The notes below the pieces were generated by a model, which saw nothing but the letters and a program-made list of their open reading frames with translations, made no database searches and was not told where the DNA came from. A stretch of DNA of 64,000 bases from Smallanthus sonchifolius (lineage: Eukaryota; Streptophyta; Magnoliopsida; Asterales; Asteraceae). Of the stretch, positions 22,134-33,482 are shown one piece after another (within the stretch, counting starts at the first letter, position 1; each line of letters starts with the position of its first letter). The stretch covers positions 26,562,779-26,626,778 of the forward strand of contig CM042034.1 in assembly GCA_023525975.1 (NCBI GenBank). The letters are read 5' to 3'. The position numbers were made by a program, and so were the translations under genes.

Positions 22134-24406
22134 TGTCACACCCCAACCGACGGCGAATTATACGTCGGGGCGGACGCAGTTGTTCAAAAGTACAAGGTTG
22201 ACTATTAAAGTTTAAATAATTTCATTTATACTTTCAAGTTTACAATACAAGGAATGATAACAAGAATACAAGTTTGATTTAATAAGTAATCTAAGTCCAA
22301 AGCATCCTACGTGATCATAAACAAGTCTCATGCTAATGTACCTGAAATATGTAAGTAAACTGTCAACTAAAAATAGCTGGTGAGATACAAATGTTTTATC
22401 ATAGTTTTAGCAAAGTTTTTTATAAGTATTACAATTCACTATGTCATGCATTCTATAGTATAAGTGTGAGAACAAACATGTTAAACATTGTGCATATCAA
22501 TCCTCCAACCAAGTTTACGCATAACCCGAATGTTACCCTTAAAAGTTTAAAGTTTAAATTCAGTAACTATAACCATGGGCTCCCCCCGAAGGGTCAATCA
22601 ATCTAGGTGGATTGGTCAAATACAATAGATCTACCATTGTTACTATAAGCTTGATCAAAGTTAATGAATATGCTAGTATTAAGTTTAATTTAAGCATGGA
22701 AGTCTCAAGTATAATAACACAAGAATAAGCACGTAGGCATAGTTGTACAAGAATTGTATAAGTTTGGAGATACATGTTCCATCCCAAGTTTATAAATAAA
22801 GTAAAACGAAAAGGGGCTAAGTATACTCACTTGGATGATGAAGAGTGTCCAACAAAGATTAAGAGTAGCAAAGTTTGGAGGGAGAATATCCTCACAACAA
22901 CCTAAGAATACAAGTCTAGAGTTTCAAGTTTTGATTCTATAAGTCTACGGCAAATGATCTATGATTCTAAGTTTAACTAGGGTTCCAAAAAGGAGACGGG
23001 AATGTTTGTGTTTATAAAGTTTAGATTTAAAGTTTCAAATAGGGTTTTGAATAAATAATACAAACCTTGGATATCAAAGTTTAATAAGTTTTTAGTTTAG
23101 AATAACTATTTAGAAAGCTTTATAATTATTAATTACATGAGTTAGGTAATAATAATTCAAACTAGTTTTCTAAGCATTCTCATAAATAAGGTTGTAATAA
23201 TAGGTAAGTGTAATATTAAAGATTAATAATAATCTTTTTAAAGAATAACTAGTTATTAAAGATTTATAACAATCATGTAAAGGATAAATAGTTATTAAGG
23301 ATTTATTCAAAGAATAAACAATGATTAATACTAAAAGAATAATTATTAAGGATAAATAATTATTTAAGGAGTAAATAATGGTTAAAGTTTAATAATAATA
23401 ATTTAAAGCATACATCATTATTAAGGATAAATAATTATCTTATAAGAAAAATTATTTTGTTTAATCATCTATTAAAGTATTTAGATGTTAAATGTTTATT
23501 TTACAATTTAACTTGTAAGTAAATAGTGTTTAAAATGTGTTAAGTTTAAATAAATAATAAGAAATTATAAGCATAAACAATTATGTTTAAATAGAATTTC
23601 TTACAAGGTTTATATTTTGATTATAAGTTTATAAATAGAACCATAAGTTTATAAAGGTTTTAAATAATGTTTCTATAAAGTTTACAAGTTTTTAAATGCT
23701 TTAAGGTTTCTATTAAATTTTATAAAGTTTATAAGATTATAAATGTTTTAGGAAAATAAATAAAGTTTATTTTTTTGTTTAAGTTTATATAAACACTATA
23801 TTTCTATTTTTTTAAAATATAAGTTGTATATAAGTTTGTAATTTATTAAATTAGGGTTTTCTGTATTTATAAGTTTATAAGTTTATAAATGTATTTTTAT
23901 TTTCCTGTAAATAGACAATTAACAAATAAGCCTTCTTTTAAATAGATATAAATTTTATAAAAATGCAAAGTTTATAAATTTCTGTTTACTTAAATAATAT
24001 ATAAGCTTTATAAACTTTTCATATTTTTTTATAAATGTTATATAAGTTTCTGTTTAAAGTATATAAATTTATTTAAAGGTTTTTAAACAAAATAAATTTA
24101 TTTATTTCAGAACTAATAACAAATTACATTTCTGCTTTATAAATTAGTTCATGTTGGATGTATAAGTTTTATAAAGTTTTAAATTATTTTTATATATTTT
24201 TTAAGAATTTAAAAACAAAATTAAAGATTAAATTTTTATAGGTTTAACTAAGTTTTATTTAATTAAAAATGTTCCAGAATGTAAAAGTATAAATAAATAT
24301 CGTTTTTAAGTTTATATAAGTTTAACATAATTTATAAAAATTATTAAAAGTATTAAAACTGAGTAAAAGGGCTAAAAAAATAAAAATATCAAAACCCAGG
24401 CTGGCC

Positions 24407-24477
24407 GGATTCAAACCCGGGCCAACCGAGTCTACACACAACCGAACAAACCACTCAGCTACGGGACTCGCCGGATA
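24407..24477 (-). promoter_or_regulatory. tRNA-like box A/box B pair inside the solo LTR
   Basis: Minus strand: TAGCTGAGTGG (24461-24451) matches the pol III box A consensus TRGCNNAGYGG, and GGTTTGAATCC (24417-24407) is one base from box B GGTTCGANTCC. Spacing is tRNA-like, but no acceptor stem closes convincingly. Lies on the LTR sense strand. Confidence 0.45.
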
Positions 24478-25005
24478 GAAACGTGGAAAATTAAATAATT
24501 AAACATCATCCCGAATCGATACTAATTTCGTATGAACCCTAGAGTTTAAATCCTACAATTACGAATCGATTGGCCCTCTGTCATTACAAATTGACAGAGG
24601 GCTTTTGATTAAGGGATGGAAACGTAAGATTTGGCCATGAGAATTACCTGAATCGATGAAGAAACGAGTGAGAACGGGTTCAAGTTCTGGGTCGGCTGCC
24701 CAAGGATTGAATCGAGCAATGCAGGTAAGATTTGGAACAACTGAGGTTTCAGTGAGTTTGAGTGAGGTATCGTTGAGGTATCTGGGTTGGTTTTTATAGC
24801 CAATTCCAGTGATTAATGCTTGGTTAGGTGGGGGATTACGAATGAGGAAGACAGATTCAATTTCGAATCATGCGGCCGATAGAATTGATGTCGAGTATTA
24901 AAGAGCATTGGGTTTGGGTCGCATGCTTGATGTAGAGCTCTAGAAACATTTAATTTGACCGGGAAATGCATTTATGAATAAACGAGTCGAAAATCGGCCA
25001 TAGCG

Positions 25006-25016
25006 GGGATCGAACC
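25006..25016 (-). promoter_or_regulatory. Second box B-like motif in the solo LTR
   Basis: Minus strand GGTTCGATCCC matches box B closely. No box A was found upstream, so it may be an isolated relic. Confidence 0.3.
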
Positions 25017-25399
25017 TGAGATCGTTTTCAGGTTCAGGAGTTTGGGGAGATTGCACAAACAGTTCCTGAAGTTTCTCGTCTTTGACAATTTATGTTAAAC
25101 TTAAGATTAAGTTTAAAATAAGTTTTAGGAATGGCAGTTTCAGTCCCTGGACTTTTATAAAAACAAATATGGTTTATAATTATAAAATTAAATAAGTTTT
25201 ATAAGTTTATATTTACTTTTATTATTTTATACTTTTATCAAATAATTTATAAGATTTCTAGTTTACATGTTTAAGTATTTAAAATAAGTTTATGAATTAT
25301 TTTTATTTGTAAAATTTTAAGTTTATAAAGTTTTAAGATTTTAAATACATCTTAGTTATAGGATGTACATTTTTTTTTAATTAAGTCTTATATATTTAC

Positions 25400-25432
<33 letters not shown>

Positions 25433-25581
25433 TCAAGTATATTTGTTTTTCTTTAATATATAACAATTAAATCAATGTTTGTTATTTAAGAAAATAGTTT
25501 TTAATAAAATTTCAAGTTTTAAATTAGTAACTCGTGCAAAGGTTTAGAGAAAGATAGGTCGTGAAAATAATGGATATTACA

Positions 25582-26322
25582 ATATCTCCCATGCCTGTGA
25601 TGTCTAAGGTCTTGTCATGAGATCAAACCTTTCTAAAGTTACTAACTTTGAGATTTTCCATCATCTCTATGCTAGATGTAGCATGGAAAGATGCTCCAGA
25701 CTCGATAGAATATTCAACACAACATATCAAGGTATCATCAAATTCTTCTGCTACATGTTTACTTTTTTCTTCTCCTTTGCAGCTGGTAGGGCACTAGTTT
25801 ATGAAGTGCCATGTTTGCTTGCAGTTCCAACATGTAATGTCCTTTCTGCTCTTTGACTACCTTATCTTTCTTGACTTTGATCTGCCACACTTACTTCCTC
25901 ACTCAAATTTTCTTCCCCTGCCTTCGATATTCAACAAGGAACTTGAAGATTCACCATAACTTCTTCACATTATGTCTTCTTCTAAAGATTAGGTCTCTAA
26001 TTCCTTTAAAGGTAAGCTTAGCAGTTCTAGATGAACTACTAATTGTTGTGACTGTCCCTGAACAACTCTCTAGGTAACGAAAGTAGTGCTTGTATCTCAT
26101 CATCAAACTTGATATCAACATATGTCAATTGAGATAAAATCGAATTGAAGTCACTGATATGAGAAGTAATAGAAGCACCTTCTTTCATGTTTGTGTTTAC
26201 TAGCTGACGAATGAGAAACACCTTGTTTAAGACATACAGTTTCTCGTACATAGTGTATAAGGATTTAAGTAATCCAAATGTCATTTTCTCATTGGCGATA
26301 TTGTATGTTGCACCCTTCGTTA
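25582..26322 (-). pseudogene. Ty1/copia gag remnant: core and zinc knuckle
   Basis: Minus-strand frame 26350-26039 encodes a UBN2/gag-like segment (NIANEKMTFGLLKSLYTMYE, then SHISDFNSILSQL), typical of plant copia gag. Downstream, near 25835-25800, a decayed zinc knuckle (CWNCKQTWHF) is visible in another frame. Several shifts are present. This is the middle portion of the copia element begun at 28394. Confidence 0.75.
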
Positions 26323-26512
26323 GGGTGATGGGGGCGGGATACTCGAACACAACCGAGTAGGGAAAATTGTAATCGAGTAAATGGGTACACCGCCCCTAAC
26401 CATCCGAGTAGCCTGTCGAGTAGTGAGAGTTATTTTACTCGGGTGTGGTGGGTGGGATTGAGCCGTTGGGATAGCCGTTGGGGGTGGGGGTTTTAATAAA
26501 AAAAAATCTAAT

Positions 26513-26525
<13 letters not shown>

Positions 26526-26548
<23 letters not shown>
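26526..26548. repeat. (TA)n microsatellite
   Basis: TA run in the 5' part of the Harbinger element. Confidence 0.9.
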
Positions 26549-26549
<1 letters not shown>

Positions 26550-26618
26550 ACTCTCCTCTTTAAAACAAATCACTCTTTTCACCCATGTGTTTTTGTAAAA
26601 CTCCAATTTTTTAACAAA

Positions 26619-27900
26619 ATGTCTTCATCCGATTCTAGCTTTCTTGGTTTGCCTTCGGGATTATCCGATTCTAGTGTTTTTGATGATTTTCTTTCCGACA
26701 TTTCTGAATCAAGTGGCATTGAGTTTTTGTCCAAAGTTGCAGCTGCGGCTAGTGAGCTTGAGGATACGGCAAAATCAAAGAAAAAATGTGTACATTGTGA
26801 TCGTGAAGTTGCTAACACAATTATGTTGAAGGATTACTTCATCGAACGCCCCAAGTACGACGCATATATGTTTAGAGGGAGATTTCGCTTACCGAAAGAT
26901 TTGTTTTTAAGCATTGTAAGGGATTTAAGTATGGATTCAAGGTTTTCTTGGTTTCACGAAGGGTATGACGGGAGGTTAAAGAATAGCTTCACGCCGATTC
27001 AGAAATGCACTTCTTCTATTCGTTAACTTGCTACGGGTAAGAATATGATGAATATTTATCTATATCCGCTAGGATTGCTCATGAATGTTTAGAATATTTT
27101 TGCAATTCTATTATGATGTTATACGACAAAGAGTTTTTACGTAGACCTATAAGCCGCGACATTGCACGTTTTGTATAATGCACTTGAAACTAGATGGGGC
27201 CTTCTAGGGATGATCGGTAGCATCGATTGTACGCATGTCGTTTGGAGGTTGTGTCCGACTAGTTTGCTTGCCCAATTTATGAGAAGTGATTACCAATACC
27301 CTATGATCATGATGGAAGCAGTGGTGTCAAATGACTTATGGTTTTGGCATGCGTTTTGTGGTCCTGCCGGTTCCAATAACGACATAAATGTTCTCAATCA
27401 ATCTCCATTGTTCAATAGAAATGCATGGAACCGCCCCGAAGTGTACTTTCCAAGTTAACGATCGTGAATAAAAACGTGGCTACTATCTTGCGGATGGGAT
27501 TTACCCCACTTGGTTTGTTTTTGTGAAATCATTTCCATTCCTTGTCGATCCAAAAGAAAAAAAAGGTTTAAGAAAAGTTCAAGAGTCGGCTAGAAAAGAA
27601 GTCGAACGTGGGTTTGGTGTTTTAAAATCTAAATGGGGGATAATTAACCGTCCACAACGGTCACATAAACCTCAAAAAAAATACAAAATGTGCTTACGCA
27701 TGTATCATATTGCATAATATGATTTTAAGCATGACATAAATGCAATCTCACCCAGCTACATGATGGACCCTCCAACCAATGAAGTAGTAGACGATGGTGT
27801 AATTAATGAATTGCGGGATCAAGAGACACACTTTAGACTATGATATGATCTTGTTGAACATTTTGCTACACTACCGGAGTGGGCTAGCAGCGATTCAGAA
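26619..27900 (+). pseudogene. PIF/Harbinger transposase, inactivated
   Basis: ATG at 26619. The first 136 codons are open: a serine/aspartate-rich N-terminus, then the helix-rich segment YFIERPKYDAYMFRGRFRLP typical of plant Harbinger transposases. The frame stops at 27026. The DDE nuclease continues after frameshifts: GMIGSIDCTHVVW (first Asp), VVSNDLWFWHAFCGPAGSNN followed by DINVLN (second Asp), and further on ARKEVERGFGVLKSKW (Glu). The three catalytic acidic residues survive although the reading frame is interrupted several times. Nuclear DNA-cutting transposase when functional; here dead. Confidence 0.85.
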
Positions 27901-28156
27901 GACGGTTATGTTAAATTTCTAGTTTTTTTATTTGTAACTTGTTATTGTATTTTGATATTTTTAGTTGTCTTTTGTATTTTTAATTAATAAAAAATTATGT
28001 TTTTTATTTAAATGTTTACTTAAAAAAAAGTTGGTGAGTAAATGAGTAAGGTGTTTCTAATGAAATCTGAGTAAATGAGTAGTTTTGAGGTGACAAAATT
28101 TTATTGGACAGTTTTAGTGGGTAAATGAGTAGTTGGGTTGATGACCCCTATCACCC

Positions 28157-28394
28157 TTAAGGAAAGCAAGATTAAACCCATAGATTTTCTATCCAATGGT
28201 TCCTAATTTGCATCTGACATCTTCTTTGATTTTTGACCCAATAGTGGCTGGTGTAACTTCTTCTGATATAAATAATCTTCAATCTGCATCTTCCAAAATT
28301 CAAAGTCATGCCCGTAAAAATATTGGTATTGACCTTCATTTCTTCTACCATGATAACCGAGATAAAAACCGAGCCTAGACTCTGATATCACTTG
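28157..28394 (-). pseudogene. Ty1/copia gag remnant: N-terminal part
   Basis: Minus strand contains FWKMQIEDYLYQKKLHQPL, the conserved start of plant copia gag. Just upstream (28394-28375) GATATCAGAGTCTAGGCTCG resembles a decayed initiator-Met primer-binding site (consensus TGGTATCAGAGC), so the copia 5' LTR should abut at about 28394. Gag continues across the Harbinger insertion at 26322. Confidence 0.75.
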
Positions 28395-29732
28395 TTACTT
28401 GGTATCACTGTGACAATCCGGGCTTTTCAGCTAGTTCCGTTAGCAATCCCGTTAAATATTCTGTTAAATCCTAACCCGGTTAACCCAATATTAAACCCTA
28501 GGGACTATTTCTGTCAATTTCCAAACTCAAACTACAAGGACTGGTTGTGTAATTAGTCAAAACCCATTATGTTGATCTTTGAAAGTCAAAATCGAATGAA
28601 CCTAGTTCCTGTTGACTTTTGAAAGTCAAACAGACTTATTCTTAACCCAAATCCAAACCTTAAGGACTAAATCCGTCAATTCCTAAACTTATATGCATGA
28701 AATCAGAGGGACTAGATATGTAATTAACATATTTTTGATTTCATTGACTTTGGAAAGTCAACCCGTTTATTCTTGATTCCAATTCACAGATTCTAACTGA
28801 TTTTCGTTTGAAATGGTAACGGTTATACACGTTCACGACATTAACGACTATCATCGCAGCTTTAATCATCGGTTTTAAGTGTAATTAAACCCAATTATGG
28901 GTGATGATGTTGTAACCGTCGACTTCACGGTCTATTACCAACAAAATCCGACCAATTCGTTTGTAACTCTCTCAATTGAACACATGCTCATGCTAGACGA
29001 GTCGTTCCGAAGCTCTTGCACACTTCTGCTTCGCCGGAAAATCGGTCAAGCCCGCCGGAGATCAAACCAACCGAGGTCGGAACTTGCTCTAGGCGTAAAC
29101 CATCGATTCGTGCACCATTCCGGTAATTGATTATACCTTTAGTTTCGTTTTAACACCGTGAACAAAAGCCCTAACCTCTTAGGGGCTTATATCATCAAAT
29201 TGATCACGAATACAATCTAGGGTTCATGCGAATAAGGGTTTGATCGAACTCCAATCTAATCACGTTTTCAATGCAATTAAAACATATGTTTAGGATCGCA
29301 ATCTGTTATTCATTGAAAGCCCTATGACAATTTGATCTCATATCATCGATTTGAACATAATCTAGTATCTAGGGTTTGTTCTTAATCAAATTGGGGGTTT
29401 TTATCCTAAACACAACCTAAATGAAATTAATCTATACCAGCAGATCCGAAAACTCGCGTTTAGTAAAAGCCCTATGGTCTTGATCCATAATCTCATAGGA
29501 TTCAATCGAATTGATTTCAAGTTCATACCTAGGGTTTTCGGATTCTAAAACTGGAATTAAACCACTTAAAACTTGATGAAGATTCGCAATACTCTGTTGA
29601 ACAAAACCCCTAAACCATTGTTGTGAATCGCGATCGAATTGAGGGTTTTTGGGATGATTTTTGTTGCGGCTTCGATGGGGAGGGGATGAACACATTAATT
29701 GTGTGTTAAAACAATTCGGATCCGGAACTCAT

Positions 29733-29812
29733 CGCGATTGCCTAGCGGCTGTGTTGGTTGAATCACTCGACTGTGGGGGAGGAGACCCGGGTTCGAGTCC
29801 CTCCACCCCCAA
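29733..29812 (+). promoter_or_regulatory. tRNA-like box A/box B motif in the 5' LTR
   Basis: GGTTCGAGTCC at 29789-29799 is an exact box B; TAGCGGCTGTG at 29742-29752 approximates box A. GGGGGAGG and CCTCCACCCCC flank box B and can pair. No complete cloverleaf forms, so it is not called a tRNA gene. Identical copy in LTR2 at 37626-37705. Confidence 0.45.
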
Positions 29813-29968
29813 TTCGTTTTTAGAATAGTTTTTATTATTATTTTAATTATAAAAACCTAACCCGTATTATTATAATACTATATTAACGTGTTTTAGCCCG
29901 GGAAACCACCCGTAGGCTCGGTTTGGTTTGTAACCCATTTTCATTATAAATACCCACTTTTAAAATAA

Positions 29969-30300
29969 TATATTTATATTATTTTCAAACCTCGACTCCG
30001 AATAAATAATTTTCAACCTGTGACTCCAATTAAAAATAATATATATTTATATATTATTTTCTCCATATTTATAAACCTTAAGGAATGTTTTCAAACTAGT
30101 AAATAATATAATTATTTATATTATTTACCAACGTTTATATCCTTGAATAAAAATAATATATTTATTATTTTTGTCACGCAAGTTAATTGTTTACGTTACT
30201 TCGCTAAACTTAAAAATAATATAATAAATTATATTATTTTCCTAGACTTCTAGTTAACGACAAAACACTCTAATACAATTATTATATATATTATTTTGTC
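29969..30300. repeat. Array of AT palindromes within the gypsy LTR
   Basis: Six short inverted repeats in a row, each of the AAAATAATATA...TATATTATTTT type, separated by 25-40 bp of ordinary sequence. Present again in LTR2 (about 37860-38190). Confidence 0.7.
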
Positions 30301-31302
30301 CTTCGTCGCGTAACGTATATATCTTATTTATTAGTTAAGGATTCTCATTTCCGTGGACACATTCGTCTACTCTTGAATATTAGAGCGTTTCGTTAAGACG
30401 TTCCTCATTCCGTGTCGATGTCACTATTCCCATTTTTGTCCCTAATTTATATGTTTATAATTCTAGGGCATACGTAAGCCGTGCAGGCTAACAATTGAGA
30501 TTCCAACTCTCTTACTTGTGTGATACTACCTACAACGCAACGCAGGTGAGTTTTCACGGCCCCTTTTTACTGCTTTTAAACTGGGGGAGAAAACATGATA
30601 CAAACTCTTTTTGATTTATGTACTTCATTTTATATCAATTGTTATGACTATGCGTAAACTCTATCATGAAAGTCCTCACATCGAACAGTTTAAATATGAA
30701 TATAGCGAGGTATGTTGGGTAGTACTACTGGGTTTGACAAACCTCACCCGCGTTAGTCGCGCTAACACGATTGGATATCGAACGGGTGCAATATTTACCT
30801 TATCGTGCACCGTGGTTGATAGACCTGGTGGGAGGCAATACAAACAGTCAGTTTACGGTTGCGAGCGTAATAGCAAACATGAACATGGGTTAGCTACTCA
30901 TTGGTATATATATGTTGATTGTACATTAATCTGGTAAACGCTTTATTACTATACTGAAACCTGTGAACTCACCAACCTTGTGTTGACACTTTTCTTACAT
31001 GTTTTCTCAGGACGCTAAGCTATGGCCCAGGTTGCACAATTAGGACATGCATGGAGTCCTACTGTCATTTCATTCATTTCAAACATGATAAACAGTTTAC
31101 TTAATTATATTGATTGACGCTTGTTGCGTGTAACTACTTCAATTTTATATCAACGTTTACGCTTCCGCATTAACTCTAAACTTTTATGTTATGACATTTC
31201 AAGTCTCATATAGTGTCGTTTGATGTAACTAATGACTGAGATCCTGGTTAGTCACACACCAAACGGTAAAACTCCGTTAGTGGAATTTGGGGGTGTGACA
31301 GA

Positions 31303-31322
31303 TTGGTATCTGAGCCATTGGT
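31303..31322 (+). promoter_or_regulatory. Gypsy primer-binding site
   Basis: TTGGTATCTGAGCCATTGGT two to three bases after LTR1, complementary to the 3' end of initiator methionine tRNA apart from a mismatch in TATC(T/A)GAGC. Confidence 0.85.
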
Positions 31323-33059
31323 TATAGAGAACTAGGATTGCATACTAGACTATAACTTCACACATTAGTTACATGGCACAGACACTCATACCTGATACAC
31401 ATAGCACCCATACATACATTGTAGTGCATGCATGTAACACCATTCGTATCACCCTCAGTTGGCGAGGGACACATCATTTGAATTGCATAATCGTTCCCGG
31501 TGGCAACACTCGGGGGATCAGTAGAACAACATCCACTCCCGTCCGAGGGCAGCGAGACGGAGCCTTCGGAGGAGACACTTACATCACCATCACCTGTTGG
31601 GTATGGTGGGATTTCTCAGGTCCATGTTATGGACGGCACTCAGCACTAACGCATATCTTTTGGGAGTTGGGATCGTCGGAGGAGAGTCCCTACTGTACCC
31701 GTCAGCAACAATACGCCGAATGAAGGCAGACCGTTGCACGCATTATTGCAGAATCCATTGACATGTAGATGTCATCACTTTCCCGAGCCATGGGCTCGCT
31801 TCTTTGGTCGATATTCTGTTGAGAATAGATTGGACACAAAATTGAGAACGCATAATCAAACCCTATTCTGACTCGGTGGGAAGAACAACTACCTTTCTTC
31901 TTCCAGTAACACATATCCATGAACTAGTTTCACTTCTCGAAGTCGCATTACATGTACATGTTTGCTTCATATGCATGTTACCATCTACAATCCGCTGGAT
32001 TGGACTATCGTATCGTATTTCAACTCGGGTGAATACTCGGATCAAACAATTCCTGACTACTCATACTGATATGAGTCCTAGTTGATCAACTTATGGTTGA
32101 TAACTAAGCTTTTCGATGACTTATCATATCTGACAACACTCTGTACTCATCAATACATGCTAAAGGACATTATGACACAGGACAGGGAGAACTAGGGTGA
32201 GCATGCAAAGCAAATTATCATTACGGGTGCACACGTAATAGTAATTTGAAGTGCATGTAAGTCCTGGTGAAACCTAGTGTGTGGATGAATGGTCCTAATC
32301 AGTGATTTACAGACTTAGGTTTCCACTATCTGTAGAGACTCTCATAACCCACTCAACGATTAATTGGTATCGTTAAACCTGTTCAACAATTGATAGACGC
32401 GACTATCAGGTTGAAAATGTTTACGGATACACTGAATTATCATCAATGGGATCCATCAATGTTATTTTCACCCATGTAAGAGTCTTAGTGATCTTACGAC
32501 TCTCATTCAAACTTAATCAATAGAACCACCTAGAGTGAAACTCTAGTAGAACCTCAGAGTAAAACCACCGACTCCAGCTATGTACACAGAATTTGAGAAA
32601 TTCTTTCTATGCTAACGCGTTATTCCTTACACTCCTACAATAGATCCCACTTGAACTTGTTACCTCATCCTGTGACTAATCCTTAGTCTAACTTCGAATT
32701 TTACTCCAGCATATTCAATCCTGTAAACGGATTTCTTTCTTCACGAAATGATCCCGTTGATCCAATGACATTAGGAAACGAAGATTTAACCTAACCAACC
32801 ATCAGTTGAACGCAATTACTTAAACATACATTCTATCTCTTATGCTATTGGAATCTATATCTTATTAGACTTTTTTTTCTTACATGTGAACCTCTTCTCT
32901 TAGCCTATGCATTAACTGACACTTGCTTTATAAGCACGAGTCTCACTAGAAGACTCAGTATGACTACACAAATTCCATGTTAGTGTGTCGTGCTCCAACT
33001 CTATTAAAAGCCAAGTATACTATTGTGATAGCAGACGCTCAGAAAATCGAAACAACTCG
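31323..33059. other. Gypsy internal leader lacking recognisable gag
   Basis: This is where gag and its zinc knuckle should lie. The frames present are short and on both strands, and I find no gag core or CX2CX4HX4C knuckle. Either gag was replaced by unrelated sequence or it has decayed beyond recognition. Confidence 0.55.
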
Positions 33060-33476
33060 CGTTTTACTGATGTAAACTAGTATTGGTTAGTCATAAACTT
33101 GACATTGACCTTCTGCCAGTTACACTTGGCCGTTTCGACCTTATTGTCGGTATGAATTGGTTATCCAAGAACCAACCTGAAGCCATCTGTTGTGACAAAA
33201 ATGTTTGCCTTCCTCTCCTGAGAGGGGAAATCCTTTCTGTCCAAGGCAAAAGAGAGTGGTACAGTCGTTGGCATCATATCCTTCATGAAAACACATAAAT
33301 GTTTTCGAAAAGTTCATACTACCATCTTGGCTCTCGTCGTCGAGCAGCCACCTGAGGAGAAGAAAATTGATGATGTACCAATCGTACGTAACTATCCGGA
33401 AGTATTTCCCGAGGACTTGCCTAGCCTGCCACCGTACCGTCATGTTGAATTCCAAATCGATTTAATTACAGACTAG
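33060..33476 (+). pseudogene. Gypsy protease C-terminal part and RT linker
   Basis: LLPVTLGRFDLIVGMNWLSK at about 33110-33170 is the C-terminal half of the aspartic protease of plant gypsy elements; the DSG/DTG active site is not visible upstream. The frame breaks near 33298; the next frame carries the linker PEVFPEDLPSLPP preceding reverse transcriptase and ends at 33476, where about ten conserved residues before the RT are deleted with a frame change. Confidence 0.8.
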
Positions 33477-33482
33477 CACCCA

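Larger units (their letters stand above)
22134..25581 (-). mobile_element. Solo LTR (about 3.4 kb) of a Ty3/gypsy-like element, 5-bp TSD
   Basis: On the minus strand it starts TGTAATATCC and ends GGTTGGGGTGTGACA, a TG...CA LTR with the GGGGTGTGACA end also seen in the gypsy LTRs at 31300 and 39194. The 5-bp duplication ATATC flanks it (22129-22133 and 25582-25586). Both flanks are the same minus-strand copia element, so this is a clean insertion followed by LTR-LTR recombination, or an element whose interior was lost. The middle (23000-24360) is highly repetitive GTTTATAA-rich sequence. tRNA-like boxes are listed separately. Confidence 0.75.
26323..28156 (+). mobile_element. PIF/Harbinger transposon, TTA target duplication
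   Basis: Imperfect terminal inverted repeats GGGTGATGGGGG (left) and CCCCTATCACCC (right), flanked by TTA at 26320-26322 and 28157-28159, the usual PIF/Harbinger target. It carries a decayed transposase gene and sits inside the copia gag; the copia frame reads on across the insertion point when one TTA is removed. 1834 bp; the second (Myb-like) ORF of autonomous elements is not visible. Confidence 0.85.
28409..31300 (+). repeat. Gypsy 5' LTR
   Basis: 2892 bp, TG...CA. Contains a tRNA-like box motif (29742-29799), a series of AT palindromes (29969-30300), and short frames on both strands that are also in LTR2 but show no sign of constraint. Confidence 0.92.

Noticed and set aside
24407..24477. 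tRNA gene within the solo LTR
   Set aside because: Boxes A and B are present but the acceptor and anticodon arms do not form convincingly; kept only as a tRNA-like motif.
28897..29130. 77-codon plus-strand frame inside the gypsy LTR (copy at 36789-37022)
   Set aside because: The two copies differ mainly at amino-acid-changing positions, with no sign of constraint, and no motif is recognisable. Treated as LTR sequence.
29432..29695. 87-codon minus-strand frame in the LTR (copy at 37324-37587)
   Set aside because: Conserved only because the LTRs are young; no recognisable domain.
29733..29812. tRNA gene within the gypsy LTR
   Set aside because: The T-arm pairs over only three bases and no cloverleaf closes.
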